Part shown: positions 5,775 to 6,055 of the stretch, in pieces
Numbering within the stretch: the stretch's first letter is position 1
Layout: each line of letters starts with the position of its first letter
Assembly (NCBI GenBank): GCA_021802225.1
Contig: JAKAAS010000131.1
Location: forward strand, 1-6,055
Source: Bacillota bacterium
Lineage (GTDB): Bacteria; Bacillota_E; Sulfobacillia; Sulfobacillales; Sulfobacillaceae
Direction: 5' to 3'
Length of the DNA: 6,055 bases
The notes under the pieces: model-generated
Told to the model about the DNA's origin: nothing
The model's input: the letters and a program-made list of their open reading frames with translations, nothing else
Databases searched by the model: none
Made by a program: the position numbers and the translations under genes

Positions 5775-5846
5775 ATTGTCCCACGGGCTTCTTTATCAAA
5801 AGCGAAGCGATGGGGGTTAGTCAACTGTTTTAAGTGATGGGACAAT
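5775..5846 (-). promoter_or_regulatory. Possible tal leader structure with mutually exclusive hairpins
   Basis: ATTGTCCCA (5775-5783) and TGGGACAAT (5838-5846) are perfect 9-bp inverted repeats bounding a 72-bp segment about 120-190 bases upstream of the tal start. Inside it CCCA (5780-5783) and GCTTC (5787-5791) pair instead with GAAGC (5804-5808) and TGGG (5811-5814). Because CCCA is shared, the two folds exclude each other. A TTGACT, one mismatch from a consensus -35, occurs on the minus strand at 5819-5824, but no good -10 at 17 bases follows. It may be an attenuator-like leader, a tiny transposon-like element, or chance. No known riboswitch consensus was recognised. Confidence 0.3.
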
Positions 5847-5853
5847 GGTGAAG

Positions 5854-5872
5854 TAAACACCATCCGTGTTTA
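5854..5872 (-). terminator. Weak candidate terminator for the right-edge frame
   Basis: TAAACAC and GTGTTTA form a 7-bp stem with a 5-base loop, about 45 bases after the stop of the edge reading frame. The following minus-strand bases are CTTCACC, not a U-tract, so termination is uncertain; the inverted repeat itself is exact. Confidence 0.25.
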
Positions 5873-5917
5873 GCCTTGATCGGCAGTCGACGGGGGGGCT
5901 CAAAGTAAATAAGAATG

Positions 5918-6055
5918 TTACCCCACGATCGCGAATGCTTTCCTGCCATGATCATCCCACTGCTCATCAGCATCAGATTTGGCTTTACGCTTGGCGTACA
6001 CTACCCGATACGGGCTCTCACCCCGAGTGCTAAGGAGCCTAAGATTATTGATACA
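5918..6055 (-). CDS. Partial unrecognised protein, C-terminal end only
   Basis: On the minus strand the frame is open from the window edge to TAA at 5918-5920, giving 45 C-terminal residues. Part reads LRLLSTRGESPYRVVYAKRK followed by a charged DADEQWDDHGRKAFAIVG end. The alternation of an SPYRVVYAKRK beta-strand-like stretch and a charged tail looks like real coding, and the start lies outside the window. The YRVVYA pattern loosely recalls RelE/HigB-type toxins (strand YRVLYA), but key residues cannot be checked, so I do not assign it. It lies upstream of tal in the same direction with about 260 bases between, so it is probably a separate unit. It could also be a remnant. Confidence 0.4.
   Translation of the reverse strand, partial: CINNLRLLSTRGESPYRVVYAKRKAKSDADEQWDDHGRKAFAIVG

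Noticed and set aside
5469..5837. A 122-codon plus-strand frame
   Set aside because: It is mostly antisense to the certain tal gene, has no ribosome binding site, and its hydrophobic part comes from the tal leader.
1..6055. CRISPR array, tRNA, rRNA or a complete insertion sequence
   Set aside because: No regularly spaced direct repeats, no tRNA cloverleaf or rRNA segment, and no transposase with matching ends were seen.

Overview
The window is most likely chromosomal DNA of a free-living bacterium, probably a Firmicute-like organism of moderate GC. All main genes have strong AGGAGG-type ribosome binding sites. Together the gene types (an AlkA-like glycosylase, a YeaO-type DUF488 protein, a nitronate monooxygenase and a 370-residue transaldolase) look like an acidophilic or thermophilic Firmicute such as Sulfobacillus or Alicyclobacillus. 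That placement is an impression from protein style, not a demonstrated one.

Layout. Positions 1-901 hold no intact gene. There is a possible IS200/IS605-type hairpin end at the left edge, a hairpin-rich stretch at about 194-460 that could be a structured RNA or group II intron relic, and a frameshifted protein-like remnant on the minus strand (584-801). Positions 902-2140 hold a two-gene minus-strand operon: a DUF488 (YeaO-like) gene followed after 12 bases by an alkA-type DNA-3-methyladenine glycosylase. A perfect 24-bp palindrome lies in the last codons of the DUF488 gene, and a perfect 14-bp palindrome lies in its promoter region. Positions 2141-3539 are about 1.4 kb without an intact gene: several short protein-like stretches in different frames, one resembling a transposase tail, plus a cluster of hairpins. 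Positions 3540-4517 encode a nitronate monooxygenase on the plus strand. It converges with a minus-strand transaldolase (4540-5658) across a 22-bp gap with an inverted repeat. Upstream of tal there is a leader with competing hairpins, and at the right edge the 3' end of an unrecognised minus-strand reading frame (5918-6055).

The genes do not form one pathway: AlkA repairs alkylated DNA, nitronate monooxygenase detoxifies alkyl nitronates, and transaldolase works in the pentose phosphate pathway. The decayed, IS-like intervals suggest a repeatedly rearranged chromosome region. I found no CRISPR array, tRNA, rRNA or complete mobile element, and no convincing undescribed multi-gene system. The best leads are the DNA/RNA-level structures and the edge reading frame.
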